Counted from the first letter of the stretch, positions 1 through 13,130 are shown. The stretch: DNA of 46,973 nt from Helochares maculicollis (GCA_033557835.1 JAWQRO010000238.1:1-46973), one strand, 5' to 3'. Notes: generated by a model not told the origin, from the letters alone. Made by a program: numbers and translations.

Positions 1-2660
1 CAAAGTTAAGAATATTTTTTGCAAATACTTTGATGAATATTCATTTAGCTAAAATTTTGTTTAGCTAATAAAGTTATGCCAAGTTTCATAGTTTTTACAG
101 AAATCATTTTTATATATACATTCTTAATCGAAAGAAGGCACAAATCTATAGTTTGTAGAAGATAAACTATGTGTCTTCAAAATAGAGACCCAAACTTTTA
201 ACTGCACGCTGAACATGAATTTGAATTATCGGAGGTGTGTTGGTTTCGAAAACAAATTTTTGTTGTTGAATTGAATAGCTCCGTCTAAAATAAAGCAATT
301 TTGTGAAAGTTAAAAGTGCGTGGCTGGCCAATTTTTAGTAGGTGCTTTTCCCCCCTGTCACTTAACTACAACAGTTCCGGAAAATCAATCCCTCAGTGAC
401 CAGTCGTAATAAAATCTTCCGGTGTACATTGGCCTGTTCCGAACATCCGTTCGCCAGTATTAATGCCCTTCCTCTGTGACCAAAATAAAAAAGGAACTTT
501 TATTGGGTGTTAATTTAAAAGACGTCAGGCTGGCTGCGGAAAATTCTCCACGGGCTGGGCCTGAGCCGAAGACGGTCGTTCATTCCAAGCTAGGTTTGCT
601 TGGTAGGAGGAAAGAGTGCGGGTGGTTGTGTGTGAGTTGGTGCTGATAGGAATGAAGGGGGCTTGAAGGGAGAGCAGGGCAGCTTTCTCAGTTTGGTAAA
701 CGAGACTTGTGACCCCAGTGCGATTTTTCAACATCGTTACCCGTCACCCTTGGTTAAAAGGCAAACCGTGTAAGAAAAACATTCGAATCTTTAAGATCGC
801 ATCGAGGCGATATTTACTTTAAAACAAACGCAAACTGGAAGGATTTTCCTTTTTGAAAATCATTTTCCTGTAGCTGATATATGGCGATTTTATTACCGCT
901 TTCATTTACGTTGAGGGCTCTCCATATATGACGAATAGCTGCATTATGGTACATAAAAATGAAACTAAAATAAAAACGCGCTGCTCGTTCTGCCTTTCGT
1001 TAAGACATAAAGCCGTCTAGAATTTATATATGGCCTTGTTTTTAGCTTTATTTACCTTATTTCGGAATATTTATATTTAATATAGTAGCTGGATTTCTGG
1101 GAGTTGGAGCAAATTTCCACTGTGTTTTCCACATTTATCGTGTCAATTGATTTAAATTTACGAATTGTGTATCCTCTACACGAAACATTTTTAGATATTT
1201 TATTAAAAGTCGGCAGTCGAGACTGCAATACACTGTTGTTGACTTTAAATCCAACACGCTGAGTTATTTGAAACTTAAAATTGATATTTAGATATTTTTC
1301 TACAAAATGAGTGAAGGTTTACACGATTGTTGTGCATTTTACTGCGGCAAATTACCCTTAGATAATGCAGTATATTATAAATGTAAGTTGATATCAATAA
1401 TGCAAAATATGTTTCAACATTTTTTAAAATTTAATTATATTAAATGAAACAATGTATATTATTTATGAAAAGCAAAAAATATATATTACCAACGTTTCTG
1501 GTAGCTAGGAGGGACTCGCTTCCTATTTTTTCTTAGCCAAATATATTTATCAAATGGTGAAACGCATTCTTACATCCTTTCTTTTGTAGTAGAGCTAAGT
1601 TTCGTTTTAATACTGATCAAATGATTTCAAGGTTACCCTTTGTAATTTTTTCATGCGAATTTTGGCGGAGCTGCAAGTATTTGCAATAATAAGAAACTTT
1701 ATCTAATTGCAAGTAATGTTCCTCGACACTTTTTACTGTGCTTGAAAAACGTAAATTATGCTTACTTTAGATATAATCAGTTAGTGAAAACCTTGACCAA
1801 AACCTTACATAATTAGAAAACTACATACCCAGAAAATATAGAAAAAATCTCCGACCAGTTAAGCGGAAAATAAAAGAAAGCAAATAAGCGTTTTGCAGCT
1901 ATAAAGTTTTTCAAATGAGCTATAAATCTAACTAGAGATTGCAATTGCTAGAAATATCATAACATGTACGTAACAATAGCAATTCTGAGCATAATAATAC
2001 CCGAAGTAGATCAATAAATTATTGACAATAATAATATCCTTCACTCAAATAGTAATACCCAATAAAGAGAAGAATTAAGTTCAAGCACGAGCTATGTTCG
2101 AACCACTTTCAAATATCGAATTCTAATTGCAAAAAAAAATTAAAAACAACCCACTCGCATTTTGCACAACTCAACACAAATATCCCTCAGCAATCGAGTT
2201 ATAAAGAAAAATGCATTTTCAAGGCTCTTTCAGTAGACTCCAATTTATTTGATTCCTTTGTTAATGAAAATGTAAATTCGTTTTTAAATTAACTTAATTA
2301 TGTCGTAAAAATTCAATTTGCAAGTAATAAGAGAAGCTTTAAAAGGATTTAAATAGTTATATAGATTTGTAGCGCCCGCCCGCTGCCGCCACTTCCACCA
2401 TCGTCATGGCGCGAGACGTAGATGTAGCGTGAGGGGTGAAATTGAAAAGAAAGCGCATCCAGACTCCCTAAATGAAAAATATAATTTTCTTTTTTTGATT
2501 TTTTGCGCTCTACCCGGAAGATATATGTATCAGAAAAATTTTGCGGGTTTATTTCTAATCAGTTGAGAGCTACTGGTGCTTAACTTAACTCTCCTCCTTC
2601 TGATCTCAAAGACGCGAAGACATCATCTCGCTTCTGAATGAGCTCCTTGCTATGTTTTCT
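1..2660. other. Intergenic, no gene seen
   Basis: AT-rich sequence without a supportable gene. A GC-rich patch at about 2371-2450 contains CCCGCCCGCT (2375-2384), the reverse complement of a 10-mer found twice more in the window. Confidence 0.6.
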
Positions 2661-2776
2661 CGCTTTATACTAGGTTAGCTGGGTCTCTACTATATTAGCT
2701 TGCTCTCTACTAGATTAACTTGCTCTACCAGATTAACTCGCTCTTCTAGATTAACTTGCTCTACTAAGTTAGGCTT
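2661..2776. repeat. Degenerate tandem array A, 18-20 bp units
   Basis: About six imperfect copies of a unit close to CTCTACTAGATTAACTTG. Clear units run 2685-2702, 2703-2722, 2723-2740, 2741-2758 and 2759-2776, with a more diverged one before them. Substitutions and one 2-bp expansion separate the copies, so this is a decayed minisatellite. It lies 66 bp before a second array with a different unit. Confidence 0.75.
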
Positions 2777-2842
2777 CTCAACTTATTTGTTCTTTTTCAG
2801 ATCAGTTTACCATTACCAAACCAAGTGTTTTTTATAGGGTCA

Positions 2843-3003
2843 GATCGTTGTTTACCATGAATGATCGTTGTTTACCAAGAATGATTGCTATTTATCAAGC
2901 CAGGTCGTTAGTTACCAGATTTGATCGTTATTTATTAAGCCACATTTGTTTTTAATCAGACAAGATCGTCGTTCACCCAACCAGTTCGTTATTCAACGAA
3001 CCA
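2843..3003. repeat. Degenerate tandem array B, 20-bp units
   Basis: Eight consecutive units with a nearly exact 20-bp period, the first two being GATCGTTGTTTACCATGAAT and GATCGTTGTTTACCAAGAAT. Units start at 2843, 2863, 2883, 2903, 2923, 2943, 2963 and 2984; the seventh is 21 bp. The GATCGTT start and the TTTACCAAG/AGCCA end recur with substitutions. The period has hardly drifted although the bases have diverged. Confidence 0.75.
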
Positions 3004-5097
3004 GTTTAATTTTTATTATACTATCAAGTTGGATCAGAATTTACCTGGATAGCTCACTTTCTTATTTCAACTAAGTTGCTTAAATCTTAATCAATCCGTG
3101 TCTATCCTTTTTAAAAAATCTTTCATTACCTTTATTTTTAGAGTGAAATTTTGAAAAGAATTCTATAACATAAACATGTAAGTAGTTGCCGTTTCATCAA
3201 GGGAATGGCTGGCGGAAAAGAGGAAGCATAAAAAAGTTATGGCTTCTTGTTTTCCTTATCAAAAGGGAATGGGTGTGGAATGGGGGCTGGGCTGGAGATG
3301 TAAAGTTCGAAAGTCTCAAAGTTATCAGTGCTTACTCGCGAAGTTAAAACTTTAATAGCAACAATATTCTAAATTTCCCTGTTTTTCCCTGCCCGTTTTA
3401 AGCAGCAAAAGTTTACCTGCATTCGGAATTTTAAGTAGTCAGTAAAAATGTTTCAGCTTCACTTCCGATAGAATTTTTTTAAGTTGCTAGCGATGTACAA
3501 GCAAGAGGAAAACGTTGGAAAAAGAGGATCATGGAATGTATCTAAATCGAGTAGAAAATCAGTTTTGCAGTTTCCAACCGTGCAGGGAAACCATTTATAC
3601 CCATTTTATTAACCCAAAAGCCAAATTAAATTTAACATTTGTAGGGTAGTTCCAAGGGATATAATTGTGGCTGTGGTTGGTGAAAGAAGTAAGTCGGAGG
3701 CAAAGTCAATAAAAACAGTTTCGAGCAAAGTTTCTAAGAAAGTTCGAGTCTTTGTGAGGATCTGAACTCTATTGTTCCCTTTTGAAGGTTGCTCGCGGAC
3801 AGTGAAGAGATGTTTTGTGGGGCACTCCAATGTTATCGTGAAAAGCTGGTTGGTGGCCGCACCGGAAATGCGGTTCTCAGTAGTTTCACTTCCTATTATT
3901 GTTTTGTCGTGGACTTGTCTAAACCACCTCTATCTGCGATCTGTATTTTAAGAAGTTTTATGCAAGATTCAAATCTCCTGCCGCCTCTCTTTCTCCTTAC
4001 AAAATGTACTTGCTTATCACAGTTCCATCTCCAACCGGATGGAAGATTCATATTATCTGCATTTCTCTCTTTCATTGCTTTAGGATCGGTTCACGTCGGA
4101 ACGTCGACGCGACGAGCAAGGGGACTAAGTGTATTGTCTGGGCCTTCCGTGACGCGGGGATAAAGAGACTTTTCAGTTGGACAAATCGCGGTACGGTCTC
4201 TATAATTACCGGCTATGAATGGGGAAATTTAATTAATGGTGTCGATATGTATCTCGCTGTCGAGCCATTTAAAATTTATTGAGGGAAGACCAATAGAAAT
4301 TTGATTTGTTTCCAATTGCTTGAGGCGGCAAAAAACTTAGAGCACCATTCGTAATCGGAGGCGACGTCCGCTTCGTGCCGGCATCCCTTTCAAACTTTGC
4401 TTCGTTTTAGGTGCTGTAAAACAATAGTTGTTTATCTGTTGTGCCATAAAAACTTCGCTCTTGGTGGTAAATGAGCTGTCAGGGCTACTAGTTAGAGCGG
4501 CCCGCCAAGTGACATCGTTTAATTAACTTAGTGCATTAGTTTGAAAGTTTCTTATTATTGAGTTGACATAAAAATAATCGTTTTGGGCTTTAAGAAGGCT
4601 ATATTGATGATGATGCTTACAGTAACTCTTAGTTTTATACAATAAAATTAATTTTATTTGACAAATAATGAAATTAACTTTTTTTGTAAAACGAGAATTT
4701 AAATGTATGCATACTTTTCTTTCTTTGAACTAAAGTTTTTAAATTTTAGTAAACATGTTCAACAATGTACTTTTAAGAAATAATTGTATTTGCGGAACAA
4801 TTGGGTAGAATGAATTTGCAGAAAAACTCAATGATTATTAATGTATTGAATTTAGTTTTTGGATAAAAGATTTTTAAATCTTAATTATGAGCATTGAAAA
4901 TGTCCATTGATTATATTGCTATCTTAATCAAATAAACGTACAGAGAGCATGGAAAACTAATTTTTATAGTTCTTAATAATTTACTTACTCTAGTTTTAAT
5001 TCATTTGAAATTATGATGCTAAAGAGCTAACTGAGAGAAATATCTTCGAGTAACATAGCATATATGTATTGACAGAGTTATACAATTATATTACACA
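3004..5097. other. Intergenic, no gene seen
   Basis: Mixed composition. GC-richer patches lie near 3240-3300 (GCTGGGCTGGAG at 3286-3297), 4085-4200 and 4340-4400. Open frames here, including one of 124 codons at 3789-4163, start at non-ATG codons and show no domain or signal. Confidence 0.55.
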
Positions 5098-5346
5098 ATG
5101 AAACCAAAAACTTTCATAATTTACTTTGTAACGTTGTTCTTTTATAATGCATCGGCCACTTTTATACGGATGACCGAAAAGAACGAGCAAATTTCGAGTA
5201 AGCAAAGTTTGATTTATTCTTGTTATATTAATACTTTTCAAAATTCATTAAAATACAGTCACCAGAATTCCGTAGCTGATCTTTTAGACAAAATATTTAC
5301 AGGGATTTGTATCCAAAAACGCGCTCAGAGTCTTAGAAAAAATTGA
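5098..5346 (+). CDS. Possible small secreted protein, 82 aa (doubtful)
   Basis: An ATG-started frame (context ACACAATG) with a plausible signal peptide: MKPK, then a hydrophobic core TFIIYFVTLFFY, then NASA with cleavage expected after Ala-Ser-Ala at residue 20. The remaining 62 residues are polar with two cysteines and no family I recognise. After the stop at 5344-5346 another frame continues as a helical, charged stretch (LMNEIRCIQELDKLLKNK) to a TGA at about 5412, following an A-run that could hide a frameshift. It may therefore be a broken or spliced gene, or simply chance in AT-rich DNA, where hydrophobic codons are frequent. No convincing promoter or poly(A) signal is tied to it. Confidence 0.22.
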   Translation: MKPKTFIIYFVTLFFYNASATFIRMTEKNEQISSKQSLIYSCYINTFQNSLKYSHQNSVADLLDKIFTGICIQKRAQSLRKN

Positions 5347-8300
5347 TGAATGAAATCAGATGCATCCAAGAATTAGACAAACTACTTAAAAACAAGAATA
5401 TTTTAAGAAAATGAGGCACAGCACATTATGGCTAGGTTTAGTAGTCCTATATATTAGTAAATTGTGAACACAGACTATCAGAAAGCAATATATCATCAAA
5501 ATATAGAAAAGTACAGTACTACGTAAAACCTTTGTGGGCAAAACAATAACAACACAGTAATTTAGAAAGTCAACTAGAGAATTGAAGGTACTACATGAAG
5601 AGTCTCCAACACAAATTGTCATAAAGGATGATCGATTCATCTGGTAGATTTCTCCAACGGTCTAAACAAGACCGAAAATAAGCTTAATTATGGTCTTAGA
5701 TGGAATAATTAAGAACCAGACGCAAGACTAAAAATAAAACAAGTGTTGACCAAAGATTTTAGTTATTTTAATTTACCTAAAGAAATTTTCAACTTTCAAT
5801 CGAATAGGTTTATAACAATATTTTATTTTGAAATGGTACACAATGTGTTATTATCATAATAAAGTTTATTACTATCAGTAGACTAATAAATCAAGCGTGA
5901 GATTTGAAGCTGTCAGGTAAGTGTAATGGGGGTGAGGTTCAATGAGATCGATTCAGAAATTGCCTGTTAGTTGTGTGTGCATGGAGGTATGTCGTAACTT
6001 TGTCGTATTAATAGATATGTCCATTACCTTGATTTATTATATGCAAATTACTAAGATGCATGCTTATCTAAGCGATCCCATGGTATGTGCCAATTTAATA
6101 GTTGTGGGCGCGTATCTCATTACACATGGTGTGCCCAACTCAACCCTGCATACATATATTATGGGGAGAAGGGGATTGAGATGCGGTGTTGTTGGTATTC
6201 TGAAATTAATTTTGAATGTATGGGAAACCAGGAGAGGCTCAAAGGATATCTATATAATTTGAAGCAGTATCGATATTTTTGTAAAGTCAACTCATGGACA
6301 TTTCACCAAACAACAAATATATCAAACTAATTTAGGCGGGTTCCAAAATTGCTTTGATGGAGTAGACACAAGTTATGGAACTTATAAAGGATGACATAAA
6401 GTTGAGTTTATTTGTTTGACAGTACTGTACTGCAATTGTCTAATTAGATTAATTAGATTATTTAGATTGAGGATGATATAATTTGCTTTAGATAAATTTG
6501 AACTTCAGCATTCCTTTATTGGACAAACTCATTAAGATTTTGCTAAATGTTTGGTATGCAACTTTGTTTGTCCCGGTTGTTATAATGTTTGCTTTGCTTT
6601 TTTATTCATAAATTTCTAGCAATCTAAGTAAGAAATGAACAAATGCGTAGTTGAGAACAGCTGAATTTCAGGCAATATTAATAAAAACTGCATTAATTAC
6701 AAACGAAGAACGCTGAGTTTTTGTTTAAAACACATTTGACTATACAATGAGTGTCTATTTTTCTTTCTTCACTTCAACAATCTTTAATTAGCTCAGGAAG
6801 AACCAATTAAATTTGCTTCTTAGATAACATTGGATTACATGTAATTCAATTAGTAGGAAATATACTGAAAAGCTTGTATGGATGTACCAGCTTTTGAAAT
6901 AATAAGTAATGACAATTTCAACTAAAAATTTGACTACTAAAAAAGTAATAATGTTTTAGAATTTGAACAAATCAGGCAATGATTTAGCTTTGCATCAAAA
7001 AATAAAGAGACAAAGTGTAGAGAGTAAAAGGCTCGAACGAGCATGAAAAAGGAAAAATCGTACCGGCAAAGCAAAGGCAGGAGTTTTTCAATATTGCACG
7101 TATTGTCCGTGAAAATTGCATCTAAAGCTGTGTTACAGGCTAACCCTCGTGGCCACCACGTGACCCACTTCGGCCTCGTAATGGTGCGTCTCTTTCACAG
7201 CTCTGAACAACCCCTGTCTGCTCCACTGACTCTCAATACTGACGACACGAACCACCGTTTTAGCAAAATGTTCGACCTTTTTATTATAGGTACGTAGGTA
7301 GGATCTGAAATGTAAAACGTTTTTGAGCGTTTTACAACCATTTTCTCTCTTTACTAACTGATGGATCGGGAAAGAAATTCAAATAATTTATTTTTGCAAA
7401 GGCCAAGGCAGACATTATCTTAAACTCAAATTACAGTTTAATGTTAAAATAATGTGAATAAATAATAATCGTTAATTATTACTAAGAATAGTTTTTTATT
7501 AGTGTATTTATTTATTGACGAAAACCTTGATAATCGTCGTCAAAATTACAAACATTAATGGGACTAATTTTGATCATTGTATTGGTGGTTTTAGTTTTGG
7601 TTGTTTTATAATTGATCGCATATTCCACTTATTATTAGCTCATATGCTTAACGAATTAATATACCGAATTATTAGTAGTGCTACTTATTACATTTTTGTC
7701 ATAGTTTTAATGCTGTCATTTTTATTGCTTCTAAAACATAACAAAAAAATCTGTATATAACTAGGCTCAACATTCTTGTAAATAATTACAATCAATTTTA
7801 AAGATTATTCTCATAATTCGCTTTAAAGAACTAATTTGTACATAGAACTGTTCCTTTAAACAAGGAATATAGAATAGAAATATATCAATATATCAATAGT
7901 CAATCAAGAAATCTTATTTCTTCTAAAAAAATACGCAAATTTATATGTTATTGCTGAAACAAATGTATAATAAAATTTTGTTTGATAATTTTCTTAAAAC
8001 GAAGTGTATTATGTGATAAAAACTGTCCTAAGATATTATATATTAGTATATTGTCTTTGTATCTTGCCAATGCTATTTCTAATTATTTCTTACTTGCTTT
8101 CTTTTGGTAACATATCTTTAATTGCTCTAAATCGACTATTGAAGTTTTCTTTTCGTTTATTGATTGTCCTACTCTTCAGCAACACGTTTTGTACTCTTTT
8201 TTGTTTTGGTTCTTCTGATACCTTTTATGCTTTTATCTTATTCTGTATTCTATTACTGTTGTAGCATATTTCATTAGCTAATGACTTAATGTTTTTGTAG

Positions 8301-11300
8301 TTTGCGAAGTTAAGAATCTTCTCTCTCTCTTCAGTACTTCATGTCCCACTATATCATTAACAGCTTTTGATTATTTTTAATAGATGATATCCAACACTGC
8401 TATGCTGCTCCTACCATTACAATTTTGTAGGTCCTCATAGAATTACATTTTTGTTTTCCAAACATATTATCTTAATCATTGATAACATTTTACACTCGAT
8501 TGCGTTTCAAATTTTCAACAAAAATCATGCTATAATTAAAAATAAGATCATAACGAATTCTCGTTTAGAGGTTTCAGGTAATGCTTGCAAAAATTGCAAC
8601 TACAAAGGAATTTTTTTTAAAAGAACTTAAGCAATACAGTTTTTCTAATGAATGTTGGGGATTTAGATCGATTTTCAAAACGGAAAGGCGTTACTCATCA
8701 CAAGAGAGGTTTAGAAGGCAAAAAGCACAACGAAACAAGCAGAAACCACCGACCGGAAGAAGATAATTATGAGTTAGTTGAGTAAAATTACAAGCCAGTT
8801 TTATAACCCATTAGAGAAAATAACAAAGTACCTATCTGCTCGTCTTAATTGAGCGCACTCAGATGTTGCTAATTAGAGAGACAATCTTTGTCATGCAATT
8901 TTGCAAATAGCGAAGAGTTATTACTGTTAACAGAGTCGTCGCGTCTCGCCGCCTCCCGTCTCACTAAGAATTGGAACGTAAATTTCAACTTGTAATCTTC
9001 GAACGTTGCTCTGGTGCTGCTGCTCCTTCATACGCTTCACATATTTACGCTTCAAATACCTATTACATCTTCTTATACCCTCTAAGCTACACGCCATGGC
9101 AAAACACATTCTCACCCCAGCACATATTAATAACATCGGAGCATTCCCGATATTTCCTCAACTTCCTGTCGAATAAACTTCCGCAAATCGCTATACGGGG
9201 CGTTTTTAAAGTAATTGGGCATTTTAATTTCAATCTCGTTACTCTATTTATTTTTTCATGAATCCAATGCATAATTTAATGGATTTCCGTGACGCCAAAC
9301 AAAGTTCGGAGAGGGTTTGGTGCAGCTCCACTGAACGGCTGCAAATGCTCCGGTATTAAATTTGTAAACTGGAAATTACAACAGCAAACCAGAGCTACAA
9401 AATGGACAAATTAGTTTTACCGTGCAAATTTTATTTTCATGAGGCCAATGCGGGGTGGGCGCAGCGAAGCCCGCCGCTGAAAACAAGTATGGCAATAAAT
9501 AGGGTTGCATCTGACAAGCGCCGGATTTTCTATGCGAAATGTTTGTGCAATTGAAATCTGTTTAAAAACAGAAGCCCCTTCATTATTCAAAAGGTGGGTC
9601 CTATAAATTACCCGGCGGAGAGAGCTGGAGGACCCGAAATGGTGTAAATCAGGGAAAAAAGGAAGAACGGCCTGCATAACTCGGCCCGGCCTCACACCCT
9701 CCCTCGCAGAGCAGACCATGTTCCCGGTGCGAAAATTAAAATTTCAATTTTATGACGAAAAAACTTTTTCAATCAAAATTCCGACACTCTTATATTAGGA
9801 AAATTCGCGGCTTATGCTCGGCTTCATTTAACTCTATTCGAGTTTACCTAACAGAATAATAGTCTTCTTTCCCCTGGGTTTCGTTGGTTTTTGATTCCTT
9901 CCCGGGTTTAACACTTTCATATCTGCTTGCTCTTTTGCGTTATGTTTGTTAAAACTTTTGGTTTTGTTACTTCTGAAGAAAAAAATACTCACATAGTCTT
10001 CTTTGGGTCATTTTGCCTTCTATTAGTCTTTTCGTAATTGGTGCAAACCACGTTTCTCGCTGCCATATGTGGAAAATGTTTTGACATTTTTGCTGCATAG
10101 TACTGTACTTTAAAATAATTCTTGTTATATGTCATAAAATCATAGTGCATCGTTACATAGACTAATTGTATCATATAGTATTCCAGGTAACTTAAACAGA
10201 ATTTTTTAGTAGAACTAGTAATTGTCATCCTTTGTCGAGAACAAGTCAAATGACGAAAAGCATTTATTCATTGACCTGATAATTGGCCTTAAAGACAAAA
10301 AGATTAAGTGATATAATGTAGAGCTAAATAAATTTTACCTCTAATAATTTGGATACAATATATTTTTTTAGTGACAATTATAGTAAAACATATTATAATT
10401 TTATTCTTTTTATAGAAATTGGATAGTAAGATACTCTAGACTTAAATTAAAATGTGCAAGGACCAGGTTCATACTAATATTACATTTTAAATAGAAATGT
10501 GTGCTTCTGTCGACTATCAAGTATTAAGTTGTGTATCATTAGCTATTGCTCAAATAATTATTGTTAACTATAGCAGTTAATCATCGCATTATACAAATTT
10601 AATCGCAGGTAAGGCTGCTCTTATAGAAATATCTGAGCAATTTTCTTAGACTGATGTATATTAATAAGGCTACTACTTTAATGTAGAATTAAGCGATCAA
10701 ATTACCCAAGCAATGAAGACATGTATTAATATTTAAATTGAGCTATTTTGCAACATAAATCTATGATTAACTAAATAGAAATTTTTTATCTGAAAGTTGA
10801 CGGAGAAAATAGATTGTAGAAGCTAACGGTTACAATCAGTTTAAATAATAAATTCTGCCGATTCCTTCCAATTTCTTCCCAATCAAATTGAGATGTTCAT
10901 GAAAGTGATCTTGTTAATATATTAGACAAAATATTTCAGAGTTATACAAAGTATAATCTGACTAAAACAACATCACTTTTACTTTACGAGTTTATTTAGA
11001 GTGTTAAAAATAAAGTATCAAATTTTTATTACCGAATAAGATATCTACCGTCAGACAGTGCCGACAATCATGGTTCCTCATCATAGTTTATACGCATTAA
11101 AATAAGATACTTTTAGACTGCATTACGTTGCACTTTAATGTGTACATCTGTGGTATAATATAAATTTCTATAAAGCCGCTAAAGCCACGCATCCCTGTCA
11201 TATGCACCAAATAATTAAATATTTTAAATTTAATATTTTCTCCAAACGTACTTTAGGAACAGCAGCTGTAAATGGTCTGCAGGATAGACAAAAAAAAGTT

Positions 11301-12534
11301 CCAGAGCGCTGACATAATTTCCAACATTTCTTAATTAAGTACAGTACCTGCATTAAAAACATCACTTATACCAAAATTGAGCAATTTAAGCCAAAGACAA
11401 AGGAACTGCGCAACCTTTACCGACACTATAAGCGGCACGGTACGTTTCGTCTGGGCTTCCTCCCATTCTCCCTCTTATTGTTTTATTCCCTCTAAAATTT
11501 CTAGCTGTTGCACTCTAATTAGTTAGAGTTGCTCTGGCAACACCAGTTTCTGCACTTCTGCTCCTGGCAGCCAGCTACCTCCTTATTTGGCACAGTCTTT
11601 GGATAATTTTCCAACTATCCTACCTTTTTTTCGTAAGGGAGGAAACGGAGACAAATGACGAACGTGCGACGACTCAGAGCACGCTTCGATGCATAAAGTA
11701 TTCTAAAGTATCTCTTCGTTAACTGTTGTTCCCATTCGGAAGGGTATTTTGCTTTAAATGGCTGCGTTTAAGGAAGTAATTGCTTTAAGTAATTTCTAGT
11801 TGTTGGTTGCAATCTCCTTCCTTGCCTGCGACTGAGAAATGTTACCTGGATACTCTACATTGCAGCCCCTTGCCCTTTTTCATTCTGCACTGAATGTAAA
11901 TTCCTTGCCATAAGAAAATTTCTTCTCTAAGAAAATTCCACCCTCAAAGAAAAACCCTTCCATTTTGCATCATCTCAACACTTTCCTGTAAAATAATCGT
12001 GGAAAATTTAGCATAAAACGTAAACATCGTTAATAAAACGTTAATCTTGATCTGTTTTGTAAACAACTATCAAATCCTATTCCTTAATTAATGACGAATT
12101 AACATTTATCCTTGACTTAAATCTAGATTTTCATAATGATTATAAAGGAAAGCAATTTATTCCCAAAGCTGGCTGACTAATCGTTTTCAGTGTTTTCTGC
12201 TATTCCCGAGCCCTTCTCGCAATAATTTTCTGCCTATCGCTTCAATATAACCCTGTCACATTTAACCATATCACAGCGCAAAATGGGTGGTAGTGGTGCT
12301 GTGCGTTCCACCCTGAACTATTCTACGAGTTGAGAGCCCCCTTTTACCACTCTCTAGCATTAAGCAAGTAAACATTTTCTAGCGCGCTGCTAGTTTTAAT
12401 GCGTTTCCAGCGAGTGTAAATGCCCTGAAAACACAATCAGTAATTACGGGGAGATTGGTGGATGGATAGTGATAATTAAAATCGCCTGGCTTTGACCTGT
12501 CACCCGTATCTGGAATTACAACGATTAGTTTTGC
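5347..12534. other. Intergenic, no gene seen
   Basis: AT-rich. Noted landmarks are a 10-bp-period TAATTAGATT cluster at 6441-6470, an E-box CACGTG at 7157-7162 in a GC-richer patch, T-rich tracts at 7500-8270 that give spurious hydrophobic frames, and GC-richer patches at about 9440-9720 and 11420-11590. No coding region could be supported. Confidence 0.55.
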
Positions 12535-12720
12535 CTGTCTTTCTCTCTCACTCTCACTCTCTATTTATCTTTCCTCTTCTATTTATACATCATCCTTTCC
12601 CTCTGTATTTACTATTCCCTCATTTTTTACACATCATCCTATTTTTTTATCCTGTTTCTATTTCCTTCGTCCAGTCTTTCACTTTCAATCTCTCTCTCTC
12701 GCTTTTCATTTCTATTTCAA
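12535..12720 (+). repeat. Pyrimidine-rich (CT) low-complexity tract
   Basis: Strand-asymmetric C/T sequence with short (CT)n and CTCTCA runs (12541-12564, 12690-12706) and long T/C stretches between. The open frame across it is a composition artefact. Confidence 0.7.
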
Positions 12721-12839
12721 AAGATATAGATTTTATCTAAATTTCAGTAAAATTCGCAGGGGCATAATGTATTTTTGCCGGACAATACATTTTTAATCTT
12801 CTGTTCCGCAGACCTTACCTCAATGAGGAAGGTAGACCC

Positions 12840-13130
12840 TTGGGAAATCACAAAAAACCTCCTCGATAACTTCTAAAAAGAATCTGGGTGGAGCGGGCGG
12901 GAGAGTCCTTTGCTTTGAAGGAACACCGGCTCGGCCGTGGCCTCCCGACAACCACTAACCCCCGTCTGGGGATGAATGTTTCTGATTTACAAGGCTAAGT
13001 GATTTTCTATGTCACGAAATTTTAACAGAATTTAGCTCAAGCTGGGCTGGAGTCGGAGCTGGGACTCAGAGACTGGAGCTGCAGGGCTTCAGGCCCGAAG
13101 CATGCTGAAGCCGGCAGGCGGGCGCGGTCT
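12840..13130. other. GC-rich island with hairpin
   Basis: A GC-rich patch in AT-rich surroundings. It includes AGCGGGCGGG at 12892-12901, GCTGGGCTGGAG at 13041-13052 and a perfect 8-bp inverted repeat GGCTTCAG (13085-13092) / CTGAAGCC (13105-13112) with a 12-nt loop. No coding frame is convincing. It could be a conserved noncoding or regulatory element; function unknown. Confidence 0.5.

Noticed and set aside
3789..4163. The longest open frame in the window (124 codons, plus strand)
   Set aside because: It begins at a TTG, has no recognisable domain, overlaps another frame of similar quality, and no splice or promoter signals frame it.
7043..7297. 84-codon ATG frame in a GC-richer patch
   Set aside because: No domain, no signal peptide, and composition explains the open frame.
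7515..8264. Two hydrophobic frames that look like membrane proteins
   Set aside because: The + strand here is very T-rich, which by itself yields Phe/Leu/Ile codons; neither starts at an ATG and neither has family motifs.
8581..8766. 61-codon basic frame preceded by TTTCAG
   Set aside because: It could be an exon by its acceptor-like start, but nothing upstream joins it and its sequence is unrecognised; too weak to list.
9417..9719. 100-codon minus-strand frame in a GC-rich patch
   Set aside because: GC-rich DNA has fewer stops; the product is unrecognised and the patch shows hairpin-like repeats rather than codon structure.
12492..12740. 82-codon frame across the CT tract
   Set aside because: Low-complexity Leu/Phe/Ser/Pro product generated by a pyrimidine-rich repeat.
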